From Acetatifactor sp. (GTDB lineage: Bacteria; Bacillota; Clostridia; Lachnospirales; Lachnospiraceae): a DNA stretch of 45,563 nt. The first letter of the stretch is position 1. The number at the start of each line of letters is the position of its first letter. The translations under genes were made by a program, and so were the position numbers. The stretch lies in the NCBI GenBank assembly GCA_022511425.1, contig JAFLRO010000015.1:1-45563 (forward strand), given 5' to 3'. Under the pieces are notes generated by a model. The model was given only the letters and a program-made list of their open reading frames with translations. It had not been told where the DNA came from and searched no databases. Below, piece after piece: positions 8,835-17,650 of this stretch.

Positions 8835-10640
8835 TTACGCAAACTGTGCATTATACAGCTCCGCATAAAATCCCTTTTGTTCCATCAGCGCGTCATGATT
8901 TCCCTGTTCGATGATATCTCCATCCTTCATGACAAGGATCAAGTCCGCATTGCGGATGGTGCTGAGTCTATGGGCAATGACAAAGCTGGTTCTGCCCGCC
9001 ATCAGGTTATCCATTGCCTTCTGGATTCTGTGTTCTGTCCGGGTATCTACCGAGGATGTAGCTTCATCCAGAATCATGACCGGATTATCCGCCAGGATTG
9101 CCCTTGCAATGGTGAGGAGCTGCCTCTGGCCGGCGGACACATTGGTGGCATCCTCGTTCAGCTCATATTCATAGCCTCCCGGAAGAGTGCGGATAAAGTG
9201 GTCTGCGTGGGCGGACTTTGCCGCTGCGATCACTTCTTCATCCTTGGCATCCAATCTGCCGTAGCGTATATTCTCCATAATGCTTCCCTTAAACAGCCAT
9301 GTATCCTGAAGCACCATGCCAAATGCGTTTCGCAGTTCATTTCGGTTATAGTCCTTCAGATTGTGTCCATCCAATTCAATGGCGCCGCCATTCACATCAT
9401 AGAAGCGCATCAGCAGCTTTACCATAGTAGTCTTTCCGGCTCCGGTAGGACCGACGATCGCAATCTGCTGACCCTGATCCACATGGGCATTGAAATCCTT
9501 GATAATAATCTGGTCTTCATTGTATCCAAACCGTACATGCTTAAAGTCCACCGCACCTTTTACACGATCCACAGAGACGGCATTCTCCGTGGTCTGGTCT
9601 TCTTCCTCTTCTTCCAGAAGCTCAAACACACGCTCCACGGCTGCAACCATGGACTGCATCATGTTGGTCACCTGAGCCAACTGCTGCATGGGCTGCGTGA
9701 AGTTCCTTACATAAGTAATGAATGCCTGAATGTCACCAATCTCAATGGTTCCCTTAATGGCAAGGAATGCGCCGGAGATGGCCACGCCCACATAACCAAG
9801 GTTTCCCACAAACTGCATGACCGGCATCATAAGTCCGGACAAAAACTGGGATTTCCATGCGGACTCAAAGAGGGTGGCATTAGTGGCGTCAAACTCGTTG
9901 ATGACATCGTTCTCTTTTCCAAACGCCTTGACCACCAGATGGCCGGAATAGTTTTCTTCCACCTGCCCGTTGATATGTCCCAGATATTCCTGCTGCTGCT
10001 TAAAATATTTCTGGGATTTTTTCATGACAATGCTGATAAAGATCACACTCACCGGCAAAATCAAAAGTGTAATCAGGGTCATCAGCGGACTGATGGAAAG
10101 CATCATGATCACAACGCCAATCATAGTTGTCACGGATGTGATCATCTGTGTCACACTCTGGTTGAATCCATTTCCAAATGTATCCACATCATTTGTGATA
10201 CGGGAAAGCACTTCGCCGTGTGTCTTGCTTTCAAAATACTTTAACGGCATACGGTTGATCTTTTCCGAGAGCTCTCTGCGCAATTTATAGCACAACTTTT
10301 GCGTGATCGTGGACATTGTATAACCCTGAACTGTGCTGAATACAAAACTTACCAGATACAGGCTCATAACCGTCAGCAGGATCTTTCCGATATAGTCAAA
10401 GTCAATTCCCCCGCTGCCCGTAATCTTGCCAAACAATCCCTCAGACAAAGCTGTCGTAGCTTTGCCTAAGATTTTAGGACTCACGATATGGAACACTGTA
10501 CTCATCGCCGCACAGATCATGACGGCAATGACTCCTATCTTATAGCCGCCCATATATGCGATAATCTTTTTTATGGTTCCCTTAAAATCCTTTGCTTTAG
10601 CGGTCTGGAATCTTCCGCCGCGTCCTCCCATTGGTGGCAT
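8835..10640 (-). CDS. ABC exporter half-transporter (canonical catalytic subunit)
   Basis: The 601-residue protein has a Gly-rich N-terminus, an exporter-type membrane domain (~30-330) and an ATPase domain (~360-600). Walker A GPTGAGKTT is at 397-405 and Walker B ILDEAT carries the catalytic Glu (526). The H-loop His is at ~557. Its signature is VSAGQ (501-505) instead of LSGGQ. In asymmetric heterodimeric exporters (TM287/288, BmrCD, LmrCD type) this belongs to the subunit whose own Walker B is intact, and it completes the partner's degenerate site. The start codon directly follows the partner's TAA, with AAAGGAGG inside the partner's 3' end, so translation is probably coupled. The role is probably efflux of drugs or peptides; the substrate is unknown. 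Confidence 0.93.
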   Translation of the reverse strand: MPPMGGRGGRFQTAKAKDFKGTIKKIIAYMGGYKIGVIAVMICAAMSTVFHIVSPKILGKATTALSEGLFGKITGSGGIDFDYIGKILLTVMSLYLVSFVFSTVQGYTMSTITQKLCYKLRRELSEKINRMPLKYFESKTHGEVLSRITNDVDTFGNGFNQSVTQMITSVTTMIGVVIMMLSISPLMTLITLLILPVSVIFISIVMKKSQKYFKQQQEYLGHINGQVEENYSGHLVVKAFGKENDVINEFDATNATLFESAWKSQFLSGLMMPVMQFVGNLGYVGVAISGAFLAIKGTIEIGDIQAFITYVRNFTQPMQQLAQVTNMMQSMVAAVERVFELLEEEEEDQTTENAVSVDRVKGAVDFKHVRFGYNEDQIIIKDFNAHVDQGQQIAIVGPTGAGKTTMVKLLMRFYDVNGGAIELDGHNLKDYNRNELRNAFGMVLQDTWLFKGSIMENIRYGRLDAKDEEVIAAAKSAHADHFIRTLPGGYEYELNEDATNVSAGQRQLLTIARAILADNPVMILDEATSSVDTRTEHRIQKAMDNLMAGRTSFVIAHRLSTIRNADLILVMKDGDIIEQGNHDALMEQKGFYAELYNAQFA

Positions 10641-12905
10641 TTAGCATTCCTCCTTTCCTGCGATACTGGCACGAAACTCTTCTTCTGACAGCTGGGACTG
10701 CGCAATCTGCTTATATTCCTCGCAGTTTTCCACAAGCTCCCTGTGTGTGCCTATGCCGATCATTTTTCCGTCCTCTAAAACGATGATCTGGTCTGCATTC
10801 AAAATGGTGCTGACACGCTGTGCCACAATAATAACTGTGGCATCCTTTGTCTTCTCAGAAAGAGCCTTGCGGAGCGCCGTATCCGTCTTAAAATCCAGCG
10901 CGGAAAAGCTATCGTCAAAAATATATATCTTGGGGTGTCTGGCAATGGCTCTGGCGATGGACAAGCGCTGTTTCTGACCGCCGGACACATTGGTTCCGCC
11001 CTGAGCAATGGCGCTGTTATATCCATCCGCCTTTTCCTCAATAAAATCGGTAGCCTGGGCAATGGCAGCCGCTTCTTCGATGTCCTTTGCAGATGCCTTT
11101 GGCGCACCATATGCTATATTGGAATTGATATCCCCGGAAAACAGGATGGCCTTCTGTGGAACATAACCAATCTGTGCCCTCAAAGTGTCAATGGAATAAT
11201 CCCTGACATCCGTTCCTCCTACAGTGATGGAACCTTCCGTCACATCAAAGAATCTCGGTATCAATTTTACCAGCGTTGATTTACCGCAGCCGGTTCTACC
11301 GATAATCGCCGTTGTCTGTCCCGGCTTTGCCGTAAAGTGGATATCGGTGAGGACATTCTCGCCGCCATCGGGATATTTAAAACAGACATGGTCAAAGCAG
11401 ATTGTTGCATCGGTAGATACTGCCGATTTGGCATCAGCTTTATCAAGAATGGTCGTTTCTGTGTCAAGAACCTCCTGGATACGGTTCGCAGCAATTCCTG
11501 CCCGGGGAAGCATGATGGATACCATGGTCAACATCAAAAATCCCATGATGATCAGCATGGAATATGTAATAAACGCCGTCATAGCTCCGACTTCCAGCAC
11601 ACCACTGTCAATCCTTTGTGATGCCACCCATATGATCAGTACGGATATGCCATTCATCATCAGCATAAGCATCGGCATCATAATGGACATGGTTCTGTTG
11701 GTGAAAAGCATGACCCTTGTCAGTTCGCTGTTTGCACCGTCAAAGCGTTCCTCTTCCCTTTTCTCCCTGCTAAATGCCCGGATGACGGGAATACCTGTGA
11801 GGATTTCCCTGGCCACAAGGTTTACCCTGTCAACTAATGCCTGCATCACCTTAAATTTGGGCATGGCCACAATCATAAGAACGGCAATCAGACATGAGAC
11901 CATTGCAATTGCCAGGACAATGATCCAGCTCATCCCAGAATTATACTGGCGGACATTGATGATTCCGCCGATTGCCAGAATCGGTGCATAGAGCACCATC
12001 CGAAGAAGCATGACAGTCACTATCTGTATCTGCTGCACATCATTGGTGCTTCTGGTAATCAAAGATGCGGTAGAAAACCGATCCAGCTCCGCATTGGAAA
12101 AACCGATAACCTTCCGGAACACTTTAGCCCGCAGATCGCGTCCAACCCCGGCTGCCGTCCTGGATGCAAGGAATCCTACCAATATGGCGGTAATTGCCAT
12201 AATAAGCGCCATCCCCAGCATCTTCGCTCCGGTTGACCACAGATAATCCGTCTGTAATTTGTCCATGTCGATTCCGCACAGTTCATACTGCTGCCTGGAA
12301 AACTGTTTTGCCATGGAACGGATGATGGAATCTCCCAGCGATGCCAGATTTTCCTGAAACACATCCCGGATATCCAGCATCAGCGTATCACTTGTCATAT
12401 CGATACCCATATCCGCCAAAATCTGCTGTACTTTCTGGAGCTGCTGCAGCTGTTCCGGACTCATTTGCGTGGGGTCAAGGGCGGACATATCCATATTGGA
12501 AAAGTTAATGGAGGTCATATCCATGCCTTCCAGTTCGGAACCTTGTTGGGAAGTCATGGTATATACAATGGCGATCACCTGTGAAAATTTTTCATCAAGA
12601 CGATTCCATTCTTCAGCCTCTGAAGAACTCAATGTAAAATATCCGCTCTCCTCATCATAGGTATAGGCCCCTTCCCAGTCTTGTTTTTCTTCCTCTGTCA
12701 AGAAGACCTCCACCTCGTAAAAGCCGCTTAATGTCAGGTATTCAGGAACTGCATGCTCCATTCCCGAATTGGCAATCCCCACATCAATCAGATTTGAAGT
12801 ATAGTCAGGCAGAGAAAGATCACAATATGCCTGAACAAAAAGCAAGATAAGTATCAGCACCACAAAATACCAATACTTTTTAAGGTTGCGAAAAATATTC
12901 CTCAT
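10641..12905 (-). CDS. ABC exporter half-transporter with degenerate ATP site and large outer insert
   Basis: The 754-residue protein is the partner of the downstream subunit. Walker A GRTGCGKST is at ~536-544 and the signature VSGGQ at 640-644. The residue after the Walker B Asp is Asp (FDDS, 664-665) instead of Glu, and the H-loop His is Gln (VAQRVS, ~696). Both losses mark the degenerate site of asymmetric heterodimeric exporters. Between the first and second membrane segments (residues ~30 to 225) is an unusually long outside insert, acidic and Met/Gln-rich (GMDMTSINFSNMDMSALDP). That explains the length, compared with ~580-620 for the family. AAGGAG precedes the ATG. It follows yolD by 21 bases, so it is probably in the polymerase-yolD operon. 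Confidence 0.92.
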   Translation of the reverse strand: MRNIFRNLKKYWYFVVLILILLFVQAYCDLSLPDYTSNLIDVGIANSGMEHAVPEYLTLSGFYEVEVFLTEEEKQDWEGAYTYDEESGYFTLSSSEAEEWNRLDEKFSQVIAIVYTMTSQQGSELEGMDMTSINFSNMDMSALDPTQMSPEQLQQLQKVQQILADMGIDMTSDTLMLDIRDVFQENLASLGDSIIRSMAKQFSRQQYELCGIDMDKLQTDYLWSTGAKMLGMALIMAITAILVGFLASRTAAGVGRDLRAKVFRKVIGFSNAELDRFSTASLITRSTNDVQQIQIVTVMLLRMVLYAPILAIGGIINVRQYNSGMSWIIVLAIAMVSCLIAVLMIVAMPKFKVMQALVDRVNLVAREILTGIPVIRAFSREKREEERFDGANSELTRVMLFTNRTMSIMMPMLMLMMNGISVLIIWVASQRIDSGVLEVGAMTAFITYSMLIIMGFLMLTMVSIMLPRAGIAANRIQEVLDTETTILDKADAKSAVSTDATICFDHVCFKYPDGGENVLTDIHFTAKPGQTTAIIGRTGCGKSTLVKLIPRFFDVTEGSITVGGTDVRDYSIDTLRAQIGYVPQKAILFSGDINSNIAYGAPKASAKDIEEAAAIAQATDFIEEKADGYNSAIAQGGTNVSGGQKQRLSIARAIARHPKIYIFDDSFSALDFKTDTALRKALSEKTKDATVIIVAQRVSTILNADQIIVLEDGKMIGIGTHRELVENCEEYKQIAQSQLSEEEFRASIAGKEEC

Positions 12906-12926
12906 TCTAATTCTCCTTACTGTATC

Positions 12927-13352
12927 CTACTCATATTTAAAAATATCACTCTGAATATCCAGAATGTCATCCACGGAAATTGAAGTTCCGTCTTCCAGCA
13001 CAATGACCCGCTCATAAGTGTTTATCTTTTTAATGATACCTGAGACGGACAGATAAGCACCGCCCTTCTTCCTGATGTCCGGCTGAAAGTATGTGACTGA
13101 CACCTGCTGCCCCCCGGCGCTCTCCTGCAAAAATTGCAGTTTTTCATCCAGAACTGCCCTTGCGTCTTCATTCAGCTCAATTTTTCCCTCCGTCAACCGG
13201 GCAGTTTCACTGACCGCTGCTTCATACCCCGTCAGCGCCGCGAAAGGAGAAAACTGCGCTGCCCGGTCGTGAAGGGACATATGAGGCCGGGTGACGGACT
13301 GATGATGGGGAAGATTTATGATATCATCGTACTCGTGAATGTCTTTTTCCAT
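12927..13352 (-). CDS. YolD-like protein
   Basis: About 141 residues. YDDIINLPHHQSVTRPHMS and DRAAQFSPFAALTGYEAAV match the YolD-like family, which is commonly encoded next to Y-family polymerases of the UvrX/UmuC type in Firmicutes. It is sometimes compared to UmuD by position, but has no peptidase motif. The C-terminal half (GIIKKINTYERVIVLEDGTSISVDDIL) looks like a small beta domain. I use the ATG at 13352 with a GGGTGGG-like RBS. A GTG at 13376 overlaps the polymerase stop (GTGA) and is a possible coupled start. Confidence 0.88.
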   Translation of the reverse strand: MEKDIHEYDDIINLPHHQSVTRPHMSLHDRAAQFSPFAALTGYEAAVSETARLTEGKIELNEDARAVLDEKLQFLQESAGGQQVSVTYFQPDIRKKGGAYLSVSGIIKKINTYERVIVLEDGTSISVDDILDIQSDIFKYE

Positions 13353-13372
13353 TTTACCCACCCATCTGAAAG

Positions 13373-14902
13373 TCACGCCTTATGCCCACCAATCTGACGG
13401 TTTCGCTCTATGGTCATGGCGCCCTCCTCCAGGTTCATACCTTTCAGAATTGCATTCTTTCCGTATTTTTTCTTGATTTCCAGCACAGCCTTCTGCATGT
13501 TCTTTTCTCTTTTTAATGCAGTCTCTTCCGCTTCTCTTTCCTTTTCCAGAGCCTCATAATCTGTAAAAAGCTCCAGCTGCTCCGGCTCCGCACCCGCCTT
13601 TACACTGCTCTCGTCCATGACGCGGTTTGCCACCACATACATCCTACGCACCAGCAGATTCCTGTCAACGATCCTGTCGTACAGCTCCATCACAGCTTCC
13701 GTAATTCGACGTGTCGAAGATGTGGGCGCCTCTAAATTGATGGAGCCGTGTGCGGCTTTGGGAACCTGTCTGCCGTAATGATCTCTTGTGACAGGCCCGT
13801 GATACTTTCTGCGGATTTCAGGATTAGTCAGGCACTCGATATCATACCCCACCGTCAGTACCATCTGATCCGTCACAAGCCCCTTATCCACCAAATCCAG
13901 AACCAGCAGATCCGTCATCTCCCGGACGATCAGCTTCCCCTTGTCAAAATTATAAGGACACTGTAATACCTGTCCGGAGCTGATGCTATTGCTCTCCGGT
14001 TTATATGCCTTTATATCAGCTATGGTACAAGGCTCCCAGCCCCATGCGTGGTCGATCAAAAGCTCTGCATTGATGCCAAACAATCGATACAAAAGATCCT
14101 CATTGTAAAAATCTGTCGCTTTTCCCAGGGAGCACCTTGCCACATCCCCCATGGTAAACAGTCCGTTCTCCTCCAGCTTCCTTGCGTACCCCTGACCTAC
14201 CCGCCAGAAATCCGTGAGCGGCTGATGCGTCCACAAAAGCTGTCGGTATTTCATCTCATCCAGCTCCGCGATGCGGACACCATCCTCATCCGCAGGCATG
14301 TGCTTTGCCACAATGTCCATTGCGATCTTGCTCAAGTATAGGTTGGTGCCGATTCCGGCGGTTGCGGTAATTCCGGTTTCTTTAAGAACCTCACGGATTA
14401 TTTTCATTGCCAGCTCATGCGCAGTCAGGTTATATGTGTGGAGATAATCTGTCACATCCAGAAAAACTTCGTCGATGGAATAGACATGGATATCCTCAGG
14501 AGCAATAAAACGCAGATAAATCTGATAAATGCGAGTGCTGTACTGCATATAATAAGCCATCCGGGGAGGCGCAGCAATATAATCCACGGACAGCGCAGGA
14601 TTATCTTGAAGTTCCGGATAGCTGCAGGATGAGCCGTTGAATTGTCGTCCCGGAGCATTGCGCAGCCGCTCGACATTGACCTCCTTCACCCTCTGAACCA
14701 CCTCAAACAACCTGGCGCGGCCTGATATTCCGTAGGATTTGAGAGACGGAGAGACCGCAAGACATATGGTCTTCTCCGTCCGGCTCGCGTCAGCCACTAC
14801 CAGGTTGGTAGTCATGGGATCCAGCTTCCGCTCGATACACTCCACGGATGCATAGAAGGATTTTAAATCAATTGCAATATAAGTCCGTTCTTTCTGACCC
14901 AT
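13373..14902 (-). CDS. Y-family DNA polymerase (UmuC/UvrX-like translesion polymerase)
   Basis: About 509 residues from the ATG at 14902. The catalytic palm begins with YIAIDLKSFYASVEC, with the metal-binding Asp and the steric-gate region SFYASVE. It continues with VYSIDEVFLDVTDYL, which carries the second acidic pair (DE). ATAGIGTNLYLSKIAMDIVAKH and the helix-hairpin region follow (FWRVGQGYARKLEENGLFTMGDVA). The C-terminal little-finger region includes LVVDL-like segments and a charged tail. It performs error-prone bypass of DNA lesions. GAGG lies 12 bases upstream. No clear SOS (LexA) box is seen, but a strong hairpin lies in the leader (14929-14963). It is the first gene of a run with yolD and the ABC exporter. 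Confidence 0.93.
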   Translation of the reverse strand: MGQKERTYIAIDLKSFYASVECIERKLDPMTTNLVVADASRTEKTICLAVSPSLKSYGISGRARLFEVVQRVKEVNVERLRNAPGRQFNGSSCSYPELQDNPALSVDYIAAPPRMAYYMQYSTRIYQIYLRFIAPEDIHVYSIDEVFLDVTDYLHTYNLTAHELAMKIIREVLKETGITATAGIGTNLYLSKIAMDIVAKHMPADEDGVRIAELDEMKYRQLLWTHQPLTDFWRVGQGYARKLEENGLFTMGDVARCSLGKATDFYNEDLLYRLFGINAELLIDHAWGWEPCTIADIKAYKPESNSISSGQVLQCPYNFDKGKLIVREMTDLLVLDLVDKGLVTDQMVLTVGYDIECLTNPEIRRKYHGPVTRDHYGRQVPKAAHGSINLEAPTSSTRRITEAVMELYDRIVDRNLLVRRMYVVANRVMDESSVKAGAEPEQLELFTDYEALEKEREAEETALKREKNMQKAVLEIKKKYGKNAILKGMNLEEGAMTIERNRQIGGHKA

Positions 14903-14928
14903 TTTTGTTCTATTTCCTCTTGAACCAA

Positions 14929-14963
14929 ACAATAGAAAGAACGCTGCGCGAACTTTCTATTGT
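14929..14963. repeat. Perfect 11-bp inverted repeat ahead of the Y-family polymerase
   Basis: ACAATAGAAAG (14929-14939) and its exact complement CTTTCTATTGT (14953-14963) flank a 13-base centre that can add a CGC/GCG mini-stem. It sits 27 bases upstream of the polymerase ATG, where an operator or 5'-UTR hairpin would act. Confidence 0.7.
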
Positions 14964-14973
14964 CATGAATCAA

Positions 14974-14999
14974 ACACCCCGCCTTGGGCAGCGGGGCGT
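14974..14999 (-). terminator. Terminator of trpB2
   Basis: On the minus strand ACGCCCCGC pairs with GCGGGGTGT around an 8-base loop, followed by TTTGATT. The T-run is short, so termination may be partial. Confidence 0.65.
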
Positions 15000-15020
15000 T
15001 ATAACCTTATCTGACCGGAA

Positions 15021-16409
15021 CTATATTTCATTTCCCGGGAACTGTGGAATTCCTGCGAATCCCTTTTTCAGATCCTCATCGCTGGGAATATAATCAGTCA
15101 TTTCTCCATTGTTATACTTCTCATAGGCCACCAGATCAAAGTAGCCCGTTCCGGTGAGACCGAAGAGAATGGTCTTCTCCTCTCCCGTCTCCTTACACTT
15201 AATGGCTTCATCTATGGCAACCTTGATGGCATGGGAGCTCTCCGGTGCGGGCAGGATGCCTTCCACCCTTGCAAACTCCTCAGCAGCTTGGAATACTGCC
15301 GTCTGCTCCACGCTCATCGCCTCCATGTAGCCGTCATGATACAGCTGGGAGAGTACGGAGCTCATGCCGTGATAACGCAGTCCGCCCGCATGGTTGGGCG
15401 CCGGTATGAAGCTGCTGCCCAGGGTGTACATCTTGGCCAGCGGACACACTTTTCCGGTGTCGCAGAAATCGTACACATATTTTCCTCTTGTCAGGCTGGG
15501 GCAGGATGCCGGCTCTACTGCAATAAAACGGTAATCCGCCTCGCCTCTCAGCTTCTCGCCCATAAACGGAGAAATCAAGCCGCCCAGGTTGGAGCCACCG
15601 CCTGCACAGCCGATGATCACATCCGGCTTGATACCGTACTTATCCATGGCTGCCTTTGCCTCTAAGCCGATCACGGACTGGTGCAGCAGCACCTGGGACA
15701 GCACGCTTCCCAATACGTAACGATAACCCTCCTGAGTGACAGCCGCCTCCACAGCCTCCGAAATAGCGCAGCCAAGGCTTCCCGTAGTGCCGGGGAACTC
15801 GGCCAGAATCTTGCGCCCCACCTCTGTGGTCTCAGAGGGAGAAGGAGTCACATTTGCACCATAGGTTCTCATGACCTCTCTCCGGAAGGGCTTCTGTTCG
15901 TAGGAACATTTCACCATGTAGACCTGGCAGTCTATACCAAGGTACGCACAAGCCATGGAGAGAGCCGTTCCCCACTGTCCCGCACCGGTCTCCGTGGTAA
16001 CGCCCTTAAGACCTTGCTTCTTCGCGTAATAAGCTTGCGCGATAGCGGAATTCAGCTTGTGACTGCCGCTGGTATTGTTTCCCTCAAATTTATAATATAT
16101 CTTCGCAGGAGTCTGTAACTTCTGCTCTAGACAGTATGCCCGCACCAGGGGAGAGGGGCGGTACATCCGATAAAAACTTCTGATTTCTTCCGGTATCTCA
16201 AAATAAGGTGTAGTGTCATCCAATTCCTGTTTGCACAGCTCGTCACAGAAAATTCCACGCAGCTCCTCAAACGTAACAGGCTTCAGGGTGCCGGGATTTA
16301 AGATAGGTGCAGGTTTATTCTTCATATCTGCCCGCACATTATACCAACTGGTAGGCATCTCATGTTCTTCCAGATAAATCTTGTAAGGAATTTTCTTCTC
16401 TTCGCTCAT
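15021..16409 (-). CDS. trpB2: TrpB2-type tryptophan synthase beta-like PLP enzyme
   Basis: The 462-residue protein is longer than TrpB1 (~400), as usual for TrpB2. The PLP lysine is in NNTSGSHKLN (K118). TETGAGQWGTALS and the phosphate-binding GCAGGGSNLGG are visible, as is HAGGLRYHGMSS. It would join indole and serine to give tryptophan. TrpB2 enzymes usually stand apart from the trp operon, lack tight TrpA coupling and may salvage free indole or act on phosphoserine. Here no trp gene is nearby, and the gene is monocistronic with its own promoter and terminator. AGAAAGG precedes the ATG. The family is certain; the physiological role is inferred. Confidence 0.94.
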   Translation of the reverse strand: MSEEKKIPYKIYLEEHEMPTSWYNVRADMKNKPAPILNPGTLKPVTFEELRGIFCDELCKQELDDTTPYFEIPEEIRSFYRMYRPSPLVRAYCLEQKLQTPAKIYYKFEGNNTSGSHKLNSAIAQAYYAKKQGLKGVTTETGAGQWGTALSMACAYLGIDCQVYMVKCSYEQKPFRREVMRTYGANVTPSPSETTEVGRKILAEFPGTTGSLGCAISEAVEAAVTQEGYRYVLGSVLSQVLLHQSVIGLEAKAAMDKYGIKPDVIIGCAGGGSNLGGLISPFMGEKLRGEADYRFIAVEPASCPSLTRGKYVYDFCDTGKVCPLAKMYTLGSSFIPAPNHAGGLRYHGMSSVLSQLYHDGYMEAMSVEQTAVFQAAEEFARVEGILPAPESSHAIKVAIDEAIKCKETGEEKTILFGLTGTGYFDLVAYEKYNNGEMTDYIPSDEDLKKGFAGIPQFPGNEI

Positions 16410-16468
16410 TTTTACTTTCCTTTCTGGTTTTCTGTATTGTTCTCTATTGATGGAACAGTATTGTATAA

Positions 16469-16496
16469 ATTATATCACATTGCAATTCTGTCGCAA
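16469..16496 (-). promoter_or_regulatory. Promoter of trpB2
   Basis: Minus-strand TTGCGA (16496-16491), a 16-base spacer and TATAAT (16474-16469), 60 bases ahead of the start. It is back to back with the MerR promoter. Confidence 0.6.
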
Positions 16497-16534
16497 AGAG
16501 TTTAAGATAAAATTGAAAAATTTAGGAAATACTA

Positions 16535-16565
16535 TTGACCTTCCCCTCACTGGAAGGTGTAGGTT
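16535..16565 (+). promoter_or_regulatory. MerR-type promoter/operator with 19-base spacer
   Basis: TTGACC (16535-16540), a 19-base spacer and TAGGTT (16560-16565). Centred in the spacer is the dyad CCTTCC-N7-GGAAGG. A lengthened spacer containing a dyad is the hallmark of promoters that MerR-family proteins activate by untwisting DNA. The promoter lies ~70 bases ahead of the merR gene, so autoregulation is likely. Confidence 0.85.
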
Positions 16566-16636
16566 GAAACTGTAAAGCAAAGTTGTTTCCGGAAAATGGC
16601 GTTACACATGCCTGCCAAAAAAATGCGGGAGGATCC

Positions 16637-17278
16637 ATGAAGATCAATCAGGTGGAGCAAGCCATCGGCATCACAAAAAAGAACATCCGCTTTTATGAGG
16701 ATGAAGGCCTGTTGAAGCCCACCCGGGTCGCAAACGGTTACCGTGATTATTCCTCAGAAGATCTGGAGACCCTGCGGCAGATCAAGCTGTTGCGGAAGCT
16801 GGACATCCCCATCGAGGAAATCCGACGTCTGCAAGACGGCAGACAGACTTTGGAGGACTGCCTTCATAGGCATCTAATCGTATTGAAGCGACGGCGCAGT
16901 AATCTGGATGCCATGGAGAGCTTCTGTCACAAGTTGTTGGAAGAGGGCGGTACTTTGAAGACCCTGGATGTGGAACGCCTGCTTTTGGAGATGGAACAGC
17001 AGGAGGAAGGAGGTATCAGATTTGTGAATATTCAAAGGGGCGACAAGCGTAAGCAAAAGAAGAACGCAATTATGGCTGCGGTGTCAATAATCCTGGTTTT
17101 GCTGCTGAACGTCATCTTCCCCATATGGTTGAAGATACGAATTCCTGAAATGCCCGTGCCACTCATGGTAATCCTGATTATATTGCCCATCATTTTTATT
17201 GCGGGAACCCTGCTTGCTTTGCGGGAAAGATTAAAAGAGATTGAAGGAGGAGAAATGGATGAAGCTGCTAAGTATTGA
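16637..17278 (+). CDS. MerR-family regulator with two C-terminal membrane segments
   Basis: 213 residues from the ATG at 16637 (GGGAGG seven bases upstream; the longer frame to 16583 has no RBS). The N-terminal winged helix is typical MerR: INQVEQAIGITKKNIRFYEDEGLL, then RDYSSEDLETLRQIKLLRKLDIPIEEI. A dimerising helix spans ~75-105. Instead of a metal or drug domain, the C-terminus has two hydrophobic segments (~144-164 and ~176-196) around a short Pro-rich loop, then a charged tail. The regulator is therefore probably membrane-anchored. There is no metal-binding Cys pair. It shares an operon with a YbjQ protein (20-base overlap). It probably senses a membrane or envelope signal; that is inference. 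Confidence 0.88.
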   Translation: MKINQVEQAIGITKKNIRFYEDEGLLKPTRVANGYRDYSSEDLETLRQIKLLRKLDIPIEEIRRLQDGRQTLEDCLHRHLIVLKRRRSNLDAMESFCHKLLEEGGTLKTLDVERLLLEMEQQEEGGIRFVNIQRGDKRKQKKNAIMAAVSIILVLLLNVIFPIWLKIRIPEMPVPLMVILIILPIIFIAGTLLALRERLKEIEGGEMDEAAKY

Positions 17279-17576
17279 CCACATACCCGGCAAGGAAATT
17301 GAGGCGCTGGATATTGTGAAGGGAACTGTTGTACACACGAAGAATGTAGGAAGGGATTTTATGGCTGCCATGAAGACACTGGTTGGTGGTGAACTCGTCG
17401 GCTACACTCAAATGCTGAACGAGGCGAGGCAGATTGCGGTGAAGCGTATGGTGGATGAGGCGGAAGCGCTGGGTGCGGACGCCATTGTGAACGTGCGTTA
17501 CGGCACTTCCTCTGTGATGTCGGGAGCCGCCGAGGTGATTGCATACGGCACTGCTGTAAAAATCTTAAATCCCTGA
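17259..17576 (+). CDS. YbjQ-family (PF01906) protein
   Basis: About 105 residues. Motifs of the YbjQ/heavy-metal-binding-domain family are visible: a short N-terminal strand region (EIEALDIVKGTVVHTKNVGRDF), GYTQMLNEARQIAVKRMVDEAEALGADAIVNVRYGTS, and a C-terminal AYGTAVKI. Family members form pentamers; metal binding was suggested by name but is not well established. I chose the ATG at 17259, with GGAGG upstream; the TTG at 17241 would overlap that RBS. The start lies inside the 3' end of merR, so the two are translationally linked. Confidence 0.88.
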   Translation: MKLLSIDHIPGKEIEALDIVKGTVVHTKNVGRDFMAAMKTLVGGELVGYTQMLNEARQIAVKRMVDEAEALGADAIVNVRYGTSSVMSGAAEVIAYGTAVKILNP

Positions 17577-17650
17577 TACAGTAATATGTTCCATGGTTAT
17601 TACATCAGAGATTATATCGGATAATATTTTTAAAGGAGGACATCGGACAC

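Noticed and set aside
8877..10244. Long plus-strand open frame opposite the ABC exporter.
   Set aside because: It has Cys/His-rich, low-quality protein composition typical of an antisense shadow, and no RBS. The opposite strand encodes a complete exporter.
14929..14963. LexA/SOS box ahead of the polymerase.
   Set aside because: The GTTC elements are in direct, not inverted, orientation and the palindrome does not match GAAC-N4-GTTC.
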